Made by a program: the position numbers and the translations under genes. Positions 42,850 to 51,969 of a DNA stretch of 64,000 nucleotides are shown in pieces (within the stretch, counting starts at the first letter, position 1; every line of letters starts with the position of its first letter). The notes below the pieces were generated by a model. It was not told the origin of the DNA. It saw only the letters and a list, made by a program, of their open reading frames with translations, and did not search any database. Origin of the DNA: an uncultured Lachnospiraceae bacterium (GTDB taxonomy: Bacteria; Bacillota; Clostridia; Lachnospirales; Lachnospiraceae). The DNA lies in contig URMK01000018.1 in the NCBI GenBank assembly GCA_900548905.1, positions 1 to 64,000 of the forward strand. Reading direction: 5' to 3'.

Positions 42850-44541
42850 ATGGCTAAAAAAATGAAGGCAATTGTTCTGGCTGCCGCGATGTCGGTGACG
42901 TTGCTGGCAGGCTGCGCGGGGAAAGGGGCGGACACGTCGGCGACGGCGGACAATGCGGGCCAAACCACAGAAAACCAGGGAAGTATGGCAGCAGGCGGGG
43001 AGGAAGCATCCGGAGAAAACGGCAGCGGCCTGGTTCCGATCACTTTCAGCAGGGCGCAGGATTCGCTGATGGAAACGGATATTTTTGCAAGAATGGAAGG
43101 GGCCAGTTATGAAGACAATCTCTGGACGGATTTGATCGCGGAAAGGCTTGGCTATGATGTGAAATATCTGTGGATTGCTTCCAGCGCGGAGCTTCAGACA
43201 CAGAAATTCAATGCGGCCATGGCGGCGGGCACGATTCCGGATATCGTATGTGTGAATAAGACGGACCTGAAGCAGCTTGTGGAAGCCGGTCTTGTCGTGG
43301 ATATGAAACCTTATTTTGAGGAGTACGCCAGTGATTTTGTCAAGGATTTGATTGCGGCGGGCGGGGATGCTGCGATTCAGGCATGTACCTATGACGGCGT
43401 GCAGTATGGGATTCCTTATGTGGACTGCGACATTGAGACGGCACAGATGCTTTGGCTGCGCCAGGACTGGCTGGACGAGCTGGGGCTGGAGGCACCGGAA
43501 ACACTGGAGGAACTTAAAAGCATCCTGAAAGCGTTTAAGGAGCATGCGGGCAGCGGTGGATCGGGTCTGGCACTCAGCTCCGATATTTACGGCAACAATT
43601 TTGATATCAAGGGCTGGTGCAACGCCTATGGGGCATATCCCAAATATTGGATCGATGACGGAAGCGGAAAGCTGGTATACGGCAGTACCACTCCGGAAAT
43701 GAAGGAGGCGCTGGGAAGCCTTGCAGAGCTTTTCCAGGAGGGATTACTTGATCCGGAATTCTATGTAAACGACAATGACAAGGCGAAGGAAGCGCTTGTG
43801 AACGGAAAATGCGGGGCTATGTACGGCTATCACGCAGGCTCCCTGTGGCCGCTGCAGGATGTGGTGGATGCCGATCCGGAAGCGGACTGGCGCCCTTATG
43901 CGCTGCCTGTAAAGAATGCGGGCGATACTATCAAACCCGGTATTCATATGTGCACGGCAAACTGGTATGCGGTGAGCAAGGACTGTGCCCATCCGGAAGC
44001 TTTGGTTGAGATGCTGAACTTATATTGTGAAAAAGTGCTGGATCCCGAAAAGAATGAGTATGCGGTATATGCCAATCCCGGAGACGGGCTGGAGGGCGTC
44101 TGGAGGCTTACCCCGGTAACCATCAACAGCCCCAATAAAAACCAGGTAACGGCAAAGGCGATTGAAGAACCTTTAAAAACCGGCGATCCGGGTGAACTTA
44201 CCGGGGAACAGTACAGTATGTGGGAATACAGCTATAAGGCGCAGAACGGAGATACCCAGCTTTGGGGATGGAACCGCGTATTCGGGGCGGACGGCTCCCA
44301 GCAGCTGCTGATCTCCTATCAGAACGACAGCAATGTGGAATTGGTATATGATCAGTTCTTCGGCCCTCCCGGTGAGATTATGACCACGAAGAAAACCACG
44401 CTGGATGATATGCTGGATCAGGTGTTCATCAAAATCATCGCCGGCCAGGAGCCTCTGGATTCTTTTGATTCCGTGGTGGAACAGTGGAAAACGGCAGGCG
44501 GTCAGGAGATGACGGACGAAGTGAACGAATGGTACTCTTGA
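42850..44541 (+). CDS. Extracellular solute-binding lipoprotein (LplA/LipO type)
   Basis: A 563-residue binding lipoprotein, long as in the LplA/YtcQ/LipO group that serves complex plant oligosaccharides. Lipobox LLAGC puts the lipidated Cys at residue 22; a low-complexity linker runs to about residue 58. The mature part contains DLIAERLGYDVKYLWI, IPDIVCVNKTDLKQLVEAGLV and YDGVQYGIPYVDCDIETAQMLWLRQDW, characteristic of this group. AAGGAGG is 8 bp before the ATG at 42850; earlier ATGs are too near or upstream of it. Works with the two permeases downstream. No ATPase gene is present. With the GH78 gene at the end, the cargo is probably a rhamnose-containing oligosaccharide. Confidence 0.92.
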   Translation: MAKKMKAIVLAAAMSVTLLAGCAGKGADTSATADNAGQTTENQGSMAAGGEEASGENGSGLVPITFSRAQDSLMETDIFARMEGASYEDNLWTDLIAERLGYDVKYLWIASSAELQTQKFNAAMAAGTIPDIVCVNKTDLKQLVEAGLVVDMKPYFEEYASDFVKDLIAAGGDAAIQACTYDGVQYGIPYVDCDIETAQMLWLRQDWLDELGLEAPETLEELKSILKAFKEHAGSGGSGLALSSDIYGNNFDIKGWCNAYGAYPKYWIDDGSGKLVYGSTTPEMKEALGSLAELFQEGLLDPEFYVNDNDKAKEALVNGKCGAMYGYHAGSLWPLQDVVDADPEADWRPYALPVKNAGDTIKPGIHMCTANWYAVSKDCAHPEALVEMLNLYCEKVLDPEKNEYAVYANPGDGLEGVWRLTPVTINSPNKNQVTAKAIEEPLKTGDPGELTGEQYSMWEYSYKAQNGDTQLWGWNRVFGADGSQQLLISYQNDSNVELVYDQFFGPPGEIMTTKKTTLDDMLDQVFIKIIAGQEPLDSFDSVVEQWKTAGGQEMTDEVNEWYS

Positions 44542-44595
44542 ATCTCTTTCTTACGGCCAGCGCGGCAAGTGCGCTGGCCTGACTGAATAGTTACA
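44538..44595 (-). repeat. Dispersed intergenic repeat, copy 4
   Basis: On the minus strand it reads gtaactattcagtcaggcca, then gcgcacttgccgcgctggcc and gtaagaaagagattcaag, matching copy 3. It begins at the stop codon of the binding-protein gene and abuts the long hairpin element at 44597. Confidence 0.7.
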
Positions 44596-44596
44596 T

Positions 44597-44853
44597 ACGC
44601 AAACATCGCAGGAGCCAAAGGGCCTCCCTCCCGCTGTCGGCGCGTCGTGTCCGGGATTGAAAAGGATTTTTTTCAGTCAGTCATACCGTACATTCCGATG
44701 AGCCCGAAGGCATCAAGTGTGTCAGGTGAGGCTGACACACTTGATCGGTCTCCTCTCCATGGTCTGAAATGACTGAAAAGAATTCCTTTTCAATTCCGGA
44801 CGTGACGAGACGGCAGCGGGAGGGAGGCCCTTTGGCTCCTGCGGTGTTTGCGT
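44597..44853. repeat. Very long hairpin element, tip type B
   Basis: The outer arms (44597 to about 44690 and about 44760 to 44853) are inverted copies with a handful of differences, e.g. both carry gcaggagccaaagggcct and attgaaaagga on corresponding strands. Inside, cattccgatgagcccgaagg holds a gcc-cgaa-ggc mini-hairpin, followed by a perfect 14-bp hairpin atcaagtgtgtcag/ctgacacacttgat (44712-44745). The element fills the gap between the binding protein and first permease genes of one operon, so an RNA copy must be made by any read-through transcript. Confidence 0.85.
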
Positions 44854-44896
44854 TACAAAAAAGAACCATTTTTATGCGTGGTGTGGGAGGAACCGT

Positions 44897-45832
44897 ATGG
44901 CTTCAACAAAGAAAAAAGGAAAAAGCAAATATACCGTCGCTGTCTTTAAGAGGGAGCTGCCGCTGCATCTGATGCTGCTTCCGGGACTTATCCTGGTAGC
45001 CGTTTTCAGTTATACCCCTATGGCTGGGCTGATTATCGCTTTCCAGAAGTTTATTCCGAGCAAGGGGATGTTCGGTGATCAGCAGTGGGTGGGGCTGGGT
45101 AACTTCACTTATGTGTTCAGCCTGCCCGGTTTTGATCAGGCGCTGAAAAATACCATAGTCATCGCTTTCTGGAAAATTCTTCTGGGGCTGGCGGTACCTA
45201 TCATTTTTGCACTGCTGCTGAATGAAGTGAATCGCAGCGGCTTTAAGAGAACCGTACAGACCATCGTGTATCTGCCTTATTTTTTGTCCTGGGTGGTTCT
45301 GGGCGGTATTTTTCTGGATATGCTTTCGCCCAGCTCCGGTATTGTCAACCAAATACTTACGGCGCTGGGGGGCAAGAGCGTTTTTTTCCTGGGAGACAAC
45401 CGTTATTTCAAGCCGACCCTGATCGTGACGGATATCTGGAAAAATTTCGGATATGGGGCTATTGTTTATCTGGCCGCCATTCTGGGAATTGACACGGACC
45501 TGTATGAGGCGGCGCAGATAGACGGAGCCAACCGCTGGAAGCAGGTATGGCATGTAACTCTTCCGGGCATGCGGATGATCATCGTGCTGATGATGGTGCT
45601 CAGTCTGGGAAACGTGCTGAATGCAGGGTTTGATCAGATCTTCAACCTTTACAGCAAAGCGGTGTATGAATCCGGAGATATCCTGGATACCTTTGTATAC
45701 CGCCTGGGCCTGATCGATGCCCAGTACGGGCCGGCTACGGCAGTGGGGCTGTTTAAGTCGATCATATCCACCATGTTTATTTCGGTTTCCTACTGGCTGG
45801 CCTACCGGTTTGCGGATTACCGGATCTTTTAA
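44897..45832 (+). CDS. ABC transporter permease (LplB/YtcP partner type)
   Basis: A 311-residue permease with six predicted helices. The N-terminus is basic (KKKGKSKYTV) followed by LMLLPGLILVAVFSYTPMAGLIIAF, typical of LplB. The EAA loop reads YEAAQIDGANRWKQVWHVTLPG near residues 204-225. The ATG at 44897 follows GGGAGGAACC. The distance from the binding protein is unusually large (355 bp) because a dispersed repeat and the long hairpin lie between. A truncated relative is found at 57978. Confidence 0.92.
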   Translation: MASTKKKGKSKYTVAVFKRELPLHLMLLPGLILVAVFSYTPMAGLIIAFQKFIPSKGMFGDQQWVGLGNFTYVFSLPGFDQALKNTIVIAFWKILLGLAVPIIFALLLNEVNRSGFKRTVQTIVYLPYFLSWVVLGGIFLDMLSPSSGIVNQILTALGGKSVFFLGDNRYFKPTLIVTDIWKNFGYGAIVYLAAILGIDTDLYEAAQIDGANRWKQVWHVTLPGMRMIIVLMMVLSLGNVLNAGFDQIFNLYSKAVYESGDILDTFVYRLGLIDAQYGPATAVGLFKSIISTMFISVSYWLAYRFADYRIF

Positions 45833-45846
45833 AGGAGGGCACAACA

Positions 45847-46728
45847 TTGAAAAAAATGACGAAGGGACGTCTTGTCTTTCAGATAATCAATTATACCGTA
45901 CTGATCCTTTTATCTGTTTTGTGCCTGTTTCCGCTGCTGAATATCCTGGCCATGTCCTTTTCCAGCGCCACAGCAGTAGCGGCGGGGAAAGTTTCCGTCC
46001 TGCCGGTGGAATTCAATACCTATGCCTACAGCTATGTCATAGGAAAAAAGGATTTCTGGAATTCTCTGCTGAAATCGGTGGAGAGGGTATGTATCGGTGT
46101 CCCCTTTTCCATGCTGATAACCATTCTGGTGGCTTATCCGTTATCCAAGGAACGGACACAGCTGAGGCTGCGCAGCTTTTATTCCTGGATTTTCTTCTTC
46201 ACGATGCTTTTTTCCGGCGGCCTCATCCCCGGTTATCTGTTAATACAGAATCTGCATCTGATGGATACGATCTGGGCGCTGATTCTGCCTATGGCGGTTC
46301 CGGTGTACAACATCGTGCTCATGCTGAATTTCTTCCGCGGCATTCCCCGTGAACTGGAGGAAGCGGCGCTGATAGACGGCGCCAACCAGTTCCAGACCTG
46401 CTTCCGGATATATGTACCCTGTGCCAAGCCGTCGATTGCCACGCTTACCCTGTTCTGTTTCATTACCCATTGGAACAGCTACTTTGACGGACTGATTTTT
46501 TCCAATTTCCCGGAAAGCTATCCGCTTGCCTCTTTTCTGTATACCGTAGTCGTACAGAGGGATATGAGCCTTTTGAGCATGGAGCAGATCCGGGAGCTTT
46601 CCCTGGTGGATGACAGGACCATCCGCTGTGCACAGATATTTATTGCGCTGATCCCGATCATGCTGATATACCCTTTTGCCCAGAAATACTTTGTGAAGGG
46701 AATGACAGTAGGTTCCGTAAAGGGATGA
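45847..46728 (+). CDS. ABC transporter permease (LplC/YtcP type)
   Basis: A 293-residue second permease with six predicted helices. It starts with TTG at 45847, since AAGGAGGG lies 7 bp before it and the next ATG (45856) is too far. Typical blocks are LLSVLCLFPLLNILAMSFSS at the first helix, the EAA loop LEEAALIDGANQFQTCFRIYVP (about residues 170-191) and the C-terminal QKYFVKGMTVGSVKG, the normal ending of this group. It lies 14 bp after the first permease and 28 bp before the rhamnosidase gene. Confidence 0.92.
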   Translation: MKKMTKGRLVFQIINYTVLILLSVLCLFPLLNILAMSFSSATAVAAGKVSVLPVEFNTYAYSYVIGKKDFWNSLLKSVERVCIGVPFSMLITILVAYPLSKERTQLRLRSFYSWIFFFTMLFSGGLIPGYLLIQNLHLMDTIWALILPMAVPVYNIVLMLNFFRGIPRELEEAALIDGANQFQTCFRIYVPCAKPSIATLTLFCFITHWNSYFDGLIFSNFPESYPLASFLYTVVVQRDMSLLSMEQIRELSLVDDRTIRCAQIFIALIPIMLIYPFAQKYFVKGMTVGSVKG

Positions 46729-46756
46729 ATATACATACCGGGAAAAGAGGTTACCC

Positions 46757-49627
46757 ATGAAAATTACAACACTTTTGACGCAAAATCTAAGGAATCCCAT
46801 CGGCCTGGGATGTACGGCCCCTTGCTTCAGCTATTCCCTGCATTCGGAAAAAAGAGGAGACAGGCAGACCGCCTGCCGGATACTTGCCGCTTCCCAAGAG
46901 GAGCTGCTGGAAGAAGGGAAGGCGGATTTGTGGGACAGCGGAAGGATGGAAACCGGACGGAATTATGCCCTTCGTTATGAAGGTAAGCCGCTGCGCTCCA
47001 GGCAGGAGGTATTCTGGAAGGCTAAGGTATGGGATGCGTGGGGACTTGAATCAGACTGGAGCAGGCCCGCCTTTTTTGAAATGGGCCTTCTGGAGAAAAC
47101 GGATTGGAAAGCCGGATGGATAGGGCAGGGAGATGCCTTTGCGGGAGATAAATCCGCGGCCCTGGCGGTTGTCGGGAAGTTTACGGCACCATCGTGCGGC
47201 CGGGTGAAAAAGGCGAGACTTTATATCAGCGGCCTGGGGCTGTTCCGGGCGGAGATGAACGGGGAACCGCTTTCGGAAAATCTGTATGAGCCCGGAGAAA
47301 GTTCCTTTAACCGGAGGGTATATTATGTGACCTATGACATTACGCCTTTTCTGAGGGAGGGCAGGAATGTTCTTGGTGTGACGCTGGGAAACGGGCAGTA
47401 TGTGAATTTTGCAGTGGATCCGGTTATGAAAAAAGCGGACGGTAGCTTATCGGAAAAACACAGATACCAGAAGGAGGATAGCATTTTCCTGAAGAAAGGG
47501 ATCTGCGGCGACAAGAAGCTGCTTGCCCAGGCGGAGCTTACGCTGACGGACGGGACCGTGGAAACCGCAGCCGTCAGCGGCGAGACCTGGAAAATCGGGG
47601 AAAGCCCGGTGACGTTCCAGAACTGGTATGGCGGAGAGGACTATGATGCTTTGAAAGCCCTGCGGGAGAAAGACTGGAATACGCCTGCGGGGGATACCGG
47701 AAGCTGGCAGAATGCGGTACGGATGGATCCTCCCCGGGGAAAACTTGCGGCGAGGGAATTCCCGCCGGTCCGCATCTGGGAAAGCTGGCCTGCAAAAAGC
47801 GTGACCAGGCTTCCCAACGGAAACTGGCTTGTGGATATGGGAAAAAACAGCGCCGGTTTTATCCGTCTGAAGCTGCAAGACACGGAAACGTATGCGGGAC
47901 GAAAGATAGAACTGTATCCGGGGGAGGTGCAAAAGGCGGACGGCAGCGGTGTGGATCAGGCCTCCTGTACCCAAAGCTGTGACACCCTGTATCGATGCAG
48001 GGTGAAGGACAGCTATATCATAGCGGGGACAGGCAGTGAACAATGGCATCCCCATTTTTGTTATCATGGCTTCCAATACGCGGAAGTGAGCGGATTCCCC
48101 GGGATACCCGGGACGCAGAATTTCGAAGGCTGCGCCGTAAGACTGATGAATGAGAAGCATTCGGATTTTGAAACGGACAATGCCATACTGAATGCGATCA
48201 GCCGCATGACGGACCGTTCCATTGAAAGCAACATGATGTTCAGCTTTACAGACTGTCCGCAGATAGAAAAGCTGGGCTGGCTGGAGACCACGCAGCTGAT
48301 GTTTTCCTCCATTGCAGCCGGCTATGATATCCGCAGCTGGATCCCGAAAATTATGTACGATATGCAGGATTCCCAGGTTACGGCAGAATCCGTCGGAGAA
48401 GAACTGACGGAGGCGGATTGCCGGAGATATCCGGGTTTTGCTTTTGACCGGTTTGCAAACCGGGAGACGGAGGAAGAAGGTTTTGTGCCGGGAATTGCAC
48501 CGGAGTACTTCCGGATCGGCGGATTGTTCAAGGATCCTAACTGGGGAGGCGCCTGTGTGATGACTCCCTGGTATTATTACATGGAATACGGTGACGAGGA
48601 AATCCTGCGGCAGAATTTCACAATGATGCAGGCCTATGTGGCTCATCTGGAGCGGCAGTCCGTGAACGGTGTGCTGAAAGGGTATGCCCAGATGGGGGAG
48701 TGGGGGCAGCTGCATGAAAATACGCCGGTGTCTCTTGTGGCGACCTGTGCTTTTTATCTCCAGGCTGTAACCATGGCAGAAATTGCGGATGTTCTGGACG
48801 AACAGGAAGCTAAAGGACATTATCTGGAAATGGCGGAGCGGATAAGGGCCGGTTTTTATGGAGACAGGGAATGCTGGCAGCCGGAAGCGGGAAGCTATGG
48901 AAACAAAAGCCAGGCCAGCTATGGCTGTGTTCTGTTTTCCGGTATAGGGAAGCCGGAGAATAGGGAAGAAGCCCTGCGCGGCCTGCTGAAGGCGGTGGCC
49001 GCACGGGAGGATCATCTCTCCTGCGGGGAAGTGGGACTGAAACAGGTATTTCATGCGCTGGCCTCCCATGGGGAAAATGAGACGGTTTACCGCATGGTCA
49101 TGAACCCCACAGCTCCCAGCTACAGGCATCATGTGGAGCAGGGACTTACCACATTGCCGGAATACTGGAACTATACCGAGTTGTGGAACGGACTGGGACG
49201 TTCCCGAAACCACGCCATGATGGGCCATGTGAAGGAGTGGCTGTGCCGGTCCGTGCTGGGGATCCTGCCCCTGGAACCGGGATATCGCCGGCTCAGGATC
49301 CGCCCATGGCTGCATGCAAAGATAAACCGGGTGGAAGGCTCCCTTTTTACCGTACGGGGGAACGTCAGGCTGGAATGCCGCAGGGAGGGGAATTCGCTTA
49401 TTATGCGTACGGATATCCCTGTCGGAGCGCAGGCGGATGTCTGCCTGCCTTATGAGGAAGGGAAATGCTGTTATCTGGACGGGGAGGAATTCCGGGGATA
49501 TGAAAAAACAGGTGACGGTTATCTGACAGTTTCCGATGTGCCGTCCGGGAGCTACAGGTGGGAAGTCAAATACTCCGCCGCAGGCAACGGAGCATCAACC
49601 TTGATACACTGTGAACGCAACGAATGA
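46757..49627 (+). CDS. Alpha-L-rhamnosidase (GH78)
   Basis: A 956-residue GH78 enzyme that removes terminal alpha-L-rhamnose, for example from rhamnogalacturonan fragments or flavonoid glycosides. The order is an N-terminal Fn3-like domain (about 1-110, YSLHSEKRGDRQTACRILAAS, VFWKAKVWDAWG), carbohydrate-binding beta domains (110-460), the six-hairpin catalytic barrel (about 480-840) and a C-terminal beta domain. The barrel holds FTDCPQIEKLGW (D499), corresponding to the DCPQ-ER-GW active-site block, although the common RDER is IEKL here. No signal peptide is seen, so it acts on imported oligosaccharides. Last gene of the transporter operon. Confidence 0.92.
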   Translation: MKITTLLTQNLRNPIGLGCTAPCFSYSLHSEKRGDRQTACRILAASQEELLEEGKADLWDSGRMETGRNYALRYEGKPLRSRQEVFWKAKVWDAWGLESDWSRPAFFEMGLLEKTDWKAGWIGQGDAFAGDKSAALAVVGKFTAPSCGRVKKARLYISGLGLFRAEMNGEPLSENLYEPGESSFNRRVYYVTYDITPFLREGRNVLGVTLGNGQYVNFAVDPVMKKADGSLSEKHRYQKEDSIFLKKGICGDKKLLAQAELTLTDGTVETAAVSGETWKIGESPVTFQNWYGGEDYDALKALREKDWNTPAGDTGSWQNAVRMDPPRGKLAAREFPPVRIWESWPAKSVTRLPNGNWLVDMGKNSAGFIRLKLQDTETYAGRKIELYPGEVQKADGSGVDQASCTQSCDTLYRCRVKDSYIIAGTGSEQWHPHFCYHGFQYAEVSGFPGIPGTQNFEGCAVRLMNEKHSDFETDNAILNAISRMTDRSIESNMMFSFTDCPQIEKLGWLETTQLMFSSIAAGYDIRSWIPKIMYDMQDSQVTAESVGEELTEADCRRYPGFAFDRFANRETEEEGFVPGIAPEYFRIGGLFKDPNWGGACVMTPWYYYMEYGDEEILRQNFTMMQAYVAHLERQSVNGVLKGYAQMGEWGQLHENTPVSLVATCAFYLQAVTMAEIADVLDEQEAKGHYLEMAERIRAGFYGDRECWQPEAGSYGNKSQASYGCVLFSGIGKPENREEALRGLLKAVAAREDHLSCGEVGLKQVFHALASHGENETVYRMVMNPTAPSYRHHVEQGLTTLPEYWNYTELWNGLGRSRNHAMMGHVKEWLCRSVLGILPLEPGYRRLRIRPWLHAKINRVEGSLFTVRGNVRLECRREGNSLIMRTDIPVGAQADVCLPYEEGKCCYLDGEEFRGYEKTGDGYLTVSDVPSGSYRWEVKYSAAGNGASTLIHCERNE

Positions 49628-49660
49628 AAGCAAGAAGCAGCGGCGGTACAATACGGGGCG

Positions 49661-49724
49661 GAAGCCGGCCGGGATGCGGACAGGAAAATCCGAAAGGAAA
49701 GAGCCCAAACAGGGACGTAGCGGC
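49661..49724. repeat. Left arm of 64-bp inverted repeat pair
   Basis: This 64-bp sequence (gaagccggccgggatgcgga at its left end) returns in inverse orientation at 51062-51125 with a single mismatch. It starts 33 bp after the rhamnosidase stop. Confidence 0.9.
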
Positions 49725-49729
49725 TCCTC

Positions 49730-49900
49730 CTCCCTGATACCTTTCAACAGATACCGCTTCCGTTCTTCGTCAAAGGCATCCCGGTGCGTACACAGCACAC
49801 CTCCTATTTTTCCCGGATAATGCAGCTTTTCTGCGATATACTGCGCTTCCACCATGTAACCCGGCATATGACCCGCCTGATCCGGATCCATAAAAACAGA
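49730..49900 (-). pseudogene. Unrecognised coding remnant on minus strand
   Basis: The minus-strand frame reads like protein over about 50 codons, including AEKLHYPGKIGGVLCTHRD and FDEERKRYLLKGIREEE, without start or stop of its own. I do not recognise the family. The frame continues through the inverted repeat arm into meaningless sequence. Confidence 0.35.
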
Positions 49901-49951
49901 CGGAAAAACGGAAAACCCCTCCTCCAGAAAGCGATCCACGGACGGATACCC

Positions 49952-50683
49952 ATGGGGAGGACTGCCGGTATCATATATCTGATAGACGGTTCCGGGGAAG
50001 GGAAGGAACTGACGGCTCAGGAATATCTTTCCTTTCTGGAAGCCTCTTCCCGAGAGGGAATTACCCTCTATGCCATTGAAGGGAGGGATTCCAATCAGAT
50101 CGATTTGATGCTGACACTGGACAAAGATGATATCTTGCCCTATCAGCCGTTTTTGGCCGGGCTCCAGGACCGGTTTACACAGCGATTCAGCATTACGGCC
50201 ACCATAGGGTTCGGAACAATATATCCGCAGCTCAGTCTTGTTTCCATTTCCTACATGCAGGCGTCCCAGAAAATAAGAGGCCGGAGCCTCAAGGACGATG
50301 GAAAAAACCTGTACCATATGGAAGAGGATGACGGCAGCCGTTTCTATCAGCAGATACGAAACTACTTTCCCCGTTTCCGTTCATCTGCTCTATCATGAAG
50401 GATGAACTTCTCATGAAAGAGGAAAACCGAAGCGCCAGGAATCCCTCTCTATCGTAGAACAGATTCAGGATTATATTGACGGCAATCTGCAAAACCAGCA
50501 GCTTTCCATCACCGGCATGTCTCATGAATTCGGTGTATCCGCCTCCTATCTGTGCCGTATTTTTAAGGAAAAGTATGGGATTACCGTTCTGAAGTATATC
50601 AATACACAGCGGATCGGCTTGGCAAGCAGCTTTTGGTTGACACGGATCTCACCGTTGAAGCAATTGTAAAGGAAATAGGATAA
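49952..50683 (+). pseudogene. Remnant of a large AraC-family regulator
   Basis: From 49952 to 50398 one frame reads as the middle domain of YesN-like membrane AraC regulators (TATIGFGTIYPQLSLVSISY, then MQASQKI). It stops at 50396-50398; the AraC HTH follows in another frame from about 50445 (MSHEFGVSASYLCRIFKEKY), and after QRIGLA a second frameshift leads to KQLLVDTDLTVEAIVKEIG and a stop at 50683. The N-terminal sensor and the end of the HTH are missing. At least two frameshifts and two truncations make it a clear pseudogene. Confidence 0.8.
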
Positions 50684-50687
50684 TCCT

Positions 50688-50888
50688 CAACTACTGCAAG
50701 ATGTTTTAGAGATTTTATGCAGCGAACAGCCGTTGCCGCCCAAGTTTAAAGATCATAATCTAACCGGTAATTACGAAGGGCACAAAGAATGCCACATCAC
50801 TGCTGACTGGTTGCTTATCTATAAAATTGAGCAGGAGATTTTGACCTTGTCATTAACCAGAACCGGAACCCACAGCGACTTGTTTTGA
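50688..50888 (+). pseudogene. C-terminal part of a YafQ/RelE-type toxin
   Basis: 66 codons to a TGA read LQDVLEILCSEQPLPPKFKD, HNLTGNYEGHKECHITADWL, then LIYKIEQEILTLSLTRTGTH and SDLF. The DH-LTG, ECHI-DWLLIY and RTGTHSDLF blocks are the hallmark of YafQ mRNA interferases. The first 25 or so residues and the start codon are missing, and no antitoxin (DinJ/RelB-type) gene is present. It is fused to the end of the AraC remnant. Confidence 0.85.
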
Positions 50889-51061
50889 AACACGCCCCGA
50901 ACCCATCACGGTCCGGGGCGCTTCTATACCGACGTTTAGATTGCCCTATCCAGTAAAGCGATGGAAAGATCTTTAACCGGAAAAGAGGGACGAAATACTA
51001 TTGTAGATCAGATATTTATAGGCAGAAAACCGTGATTGCCACTGAGGTGGCAGTAGTGCTG

Positions 51062-51125
51062 GCCGCTACGTCCCTGTTTGGGCTCTTTCCTTTCGGATCT
51101 TCCTGTCCGCATCCCGGCCGGCTTC
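51062..51125. repeat. Right arm of 64-bp inverted repeat pair
   Basis: Inverse copy of 49661-49724 with one mismatch (gatc for gatt). It ends just before the stop codon of the DUF6062 gene at 51133. Between 50889 and 51061 no gene was recognised. Confidence 0.9.
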
Positions 51126-51132
51126 CCTGTAT

Positions 51133-51894
51133 TCATTTATTCATTTTATATACCGGATCCCCCGGATATCCGCCCTTGATCTTCTGCATTCCCCTCTGCA
51201 CTGCATCTTTGGAATTTTTCCAGTCCGCATCCTTATTGCGGTAGTCAAATTTCTCTATCAGCCAGTCCACATCCCCCGAGACACGTTCCATGTTTTCTTC
51301 CATGAGATGGAATACCACCGGATAAAAGTCTTTTTTCTCCGCATCATTCAGATGGGAATCCGCGTTATTGCATAAGTCTCCGAAATGGTGAAGGCAGAAG
51401 CCCTTGCTTTTTTTCAGTTTATCACGGAAGGCGTCATCGTTTTTATACAGGTAGAAAAAGGTATCCAGATAGCGGGCGTATTCCTTCGTAAAAAAGTCAC
51501 AGATATAACAGGTTTTTTCCTTTTCCGCCACCCAGGAGGCGATGGGGTTGGCATCGGCGGGCTTTCCCTTCAGCTTGTCCATGAGGGATGTTTTGCCCGG
51601 TGTAAAATGGGAAAACTGCTCCTTCATTTCCGCGATGAGCTTTTTGTAATGGGTCTTGAGGATCCAGCCGTTACCCAGGGTATTACCGTAATCAAACATT
51701 TTCTTGTAATGCATCCGGCAGAAGCCGGCCTTGTCCGTGGCCTCCCTTGTGTCGCTTTCCATATAGGAAGCGCAGGAACCGAGCACGTAGTCCATGATAT
51801 CCTGCTCCACATTCCGTTCAATAAAACAGAAAGGGCATTCGTCCTCCGCATTCATGGCGTCATTTAAAGGGATGGTATATAGTTTTTCTTTCAT
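51133..51894 (-). CDS. DUF6062 family protein
   Basis: A 253-residue protein matching DUF6062, a Clostridia family of unknown function. It has two similar halves, each with a Cys-x-x-Cys (CPFC near residue 22, CYIC near 130) and a later Cys-His element (AGFCRMHYKKMFDYGN near 60, KGFCLHHFGDL near 165). This repeated CxxC plus CxxH pattern suggests two metal sites, possibly Zn or Fe-S. The ATG at 51894 has GGAGGA 9 bp upstream; the GTG two codons earlier lies too close to it. It is divergent from codB, with a perfect 27-bp hairpin in between. Confidence 0.85.
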   Translation of the reverse strand: MKEKLYTIPLNDAMNAEDECPFCFIERNVEQDIMDYVLGSCASYMESDTREATDKAGFCRMHYKKMFDYGNTLGNGWILKTHYKKLIAEMKEQFSHFTPGKTSLMDKLKGKPADANPIASWVAEKEKTCYICDFFTKEYARYLDTFFYLYKNDDAFRDKLKKSKGFCLHHFGDLCNNADSHLNDAEKKDFYPVVFHLMEENMERVSGDVDWLIEKFDYRNKDADWKNSKDAVQRGMQKIKGGYPGDPVYKMNK

Positions 51895-51969
51895 TTTCAC
51901 TCTTCCTCCGGAATCCGTGTCTTTTATCCATTGTATCGGATCAGGGGAAAGATTACAATCAGAGTTTCC

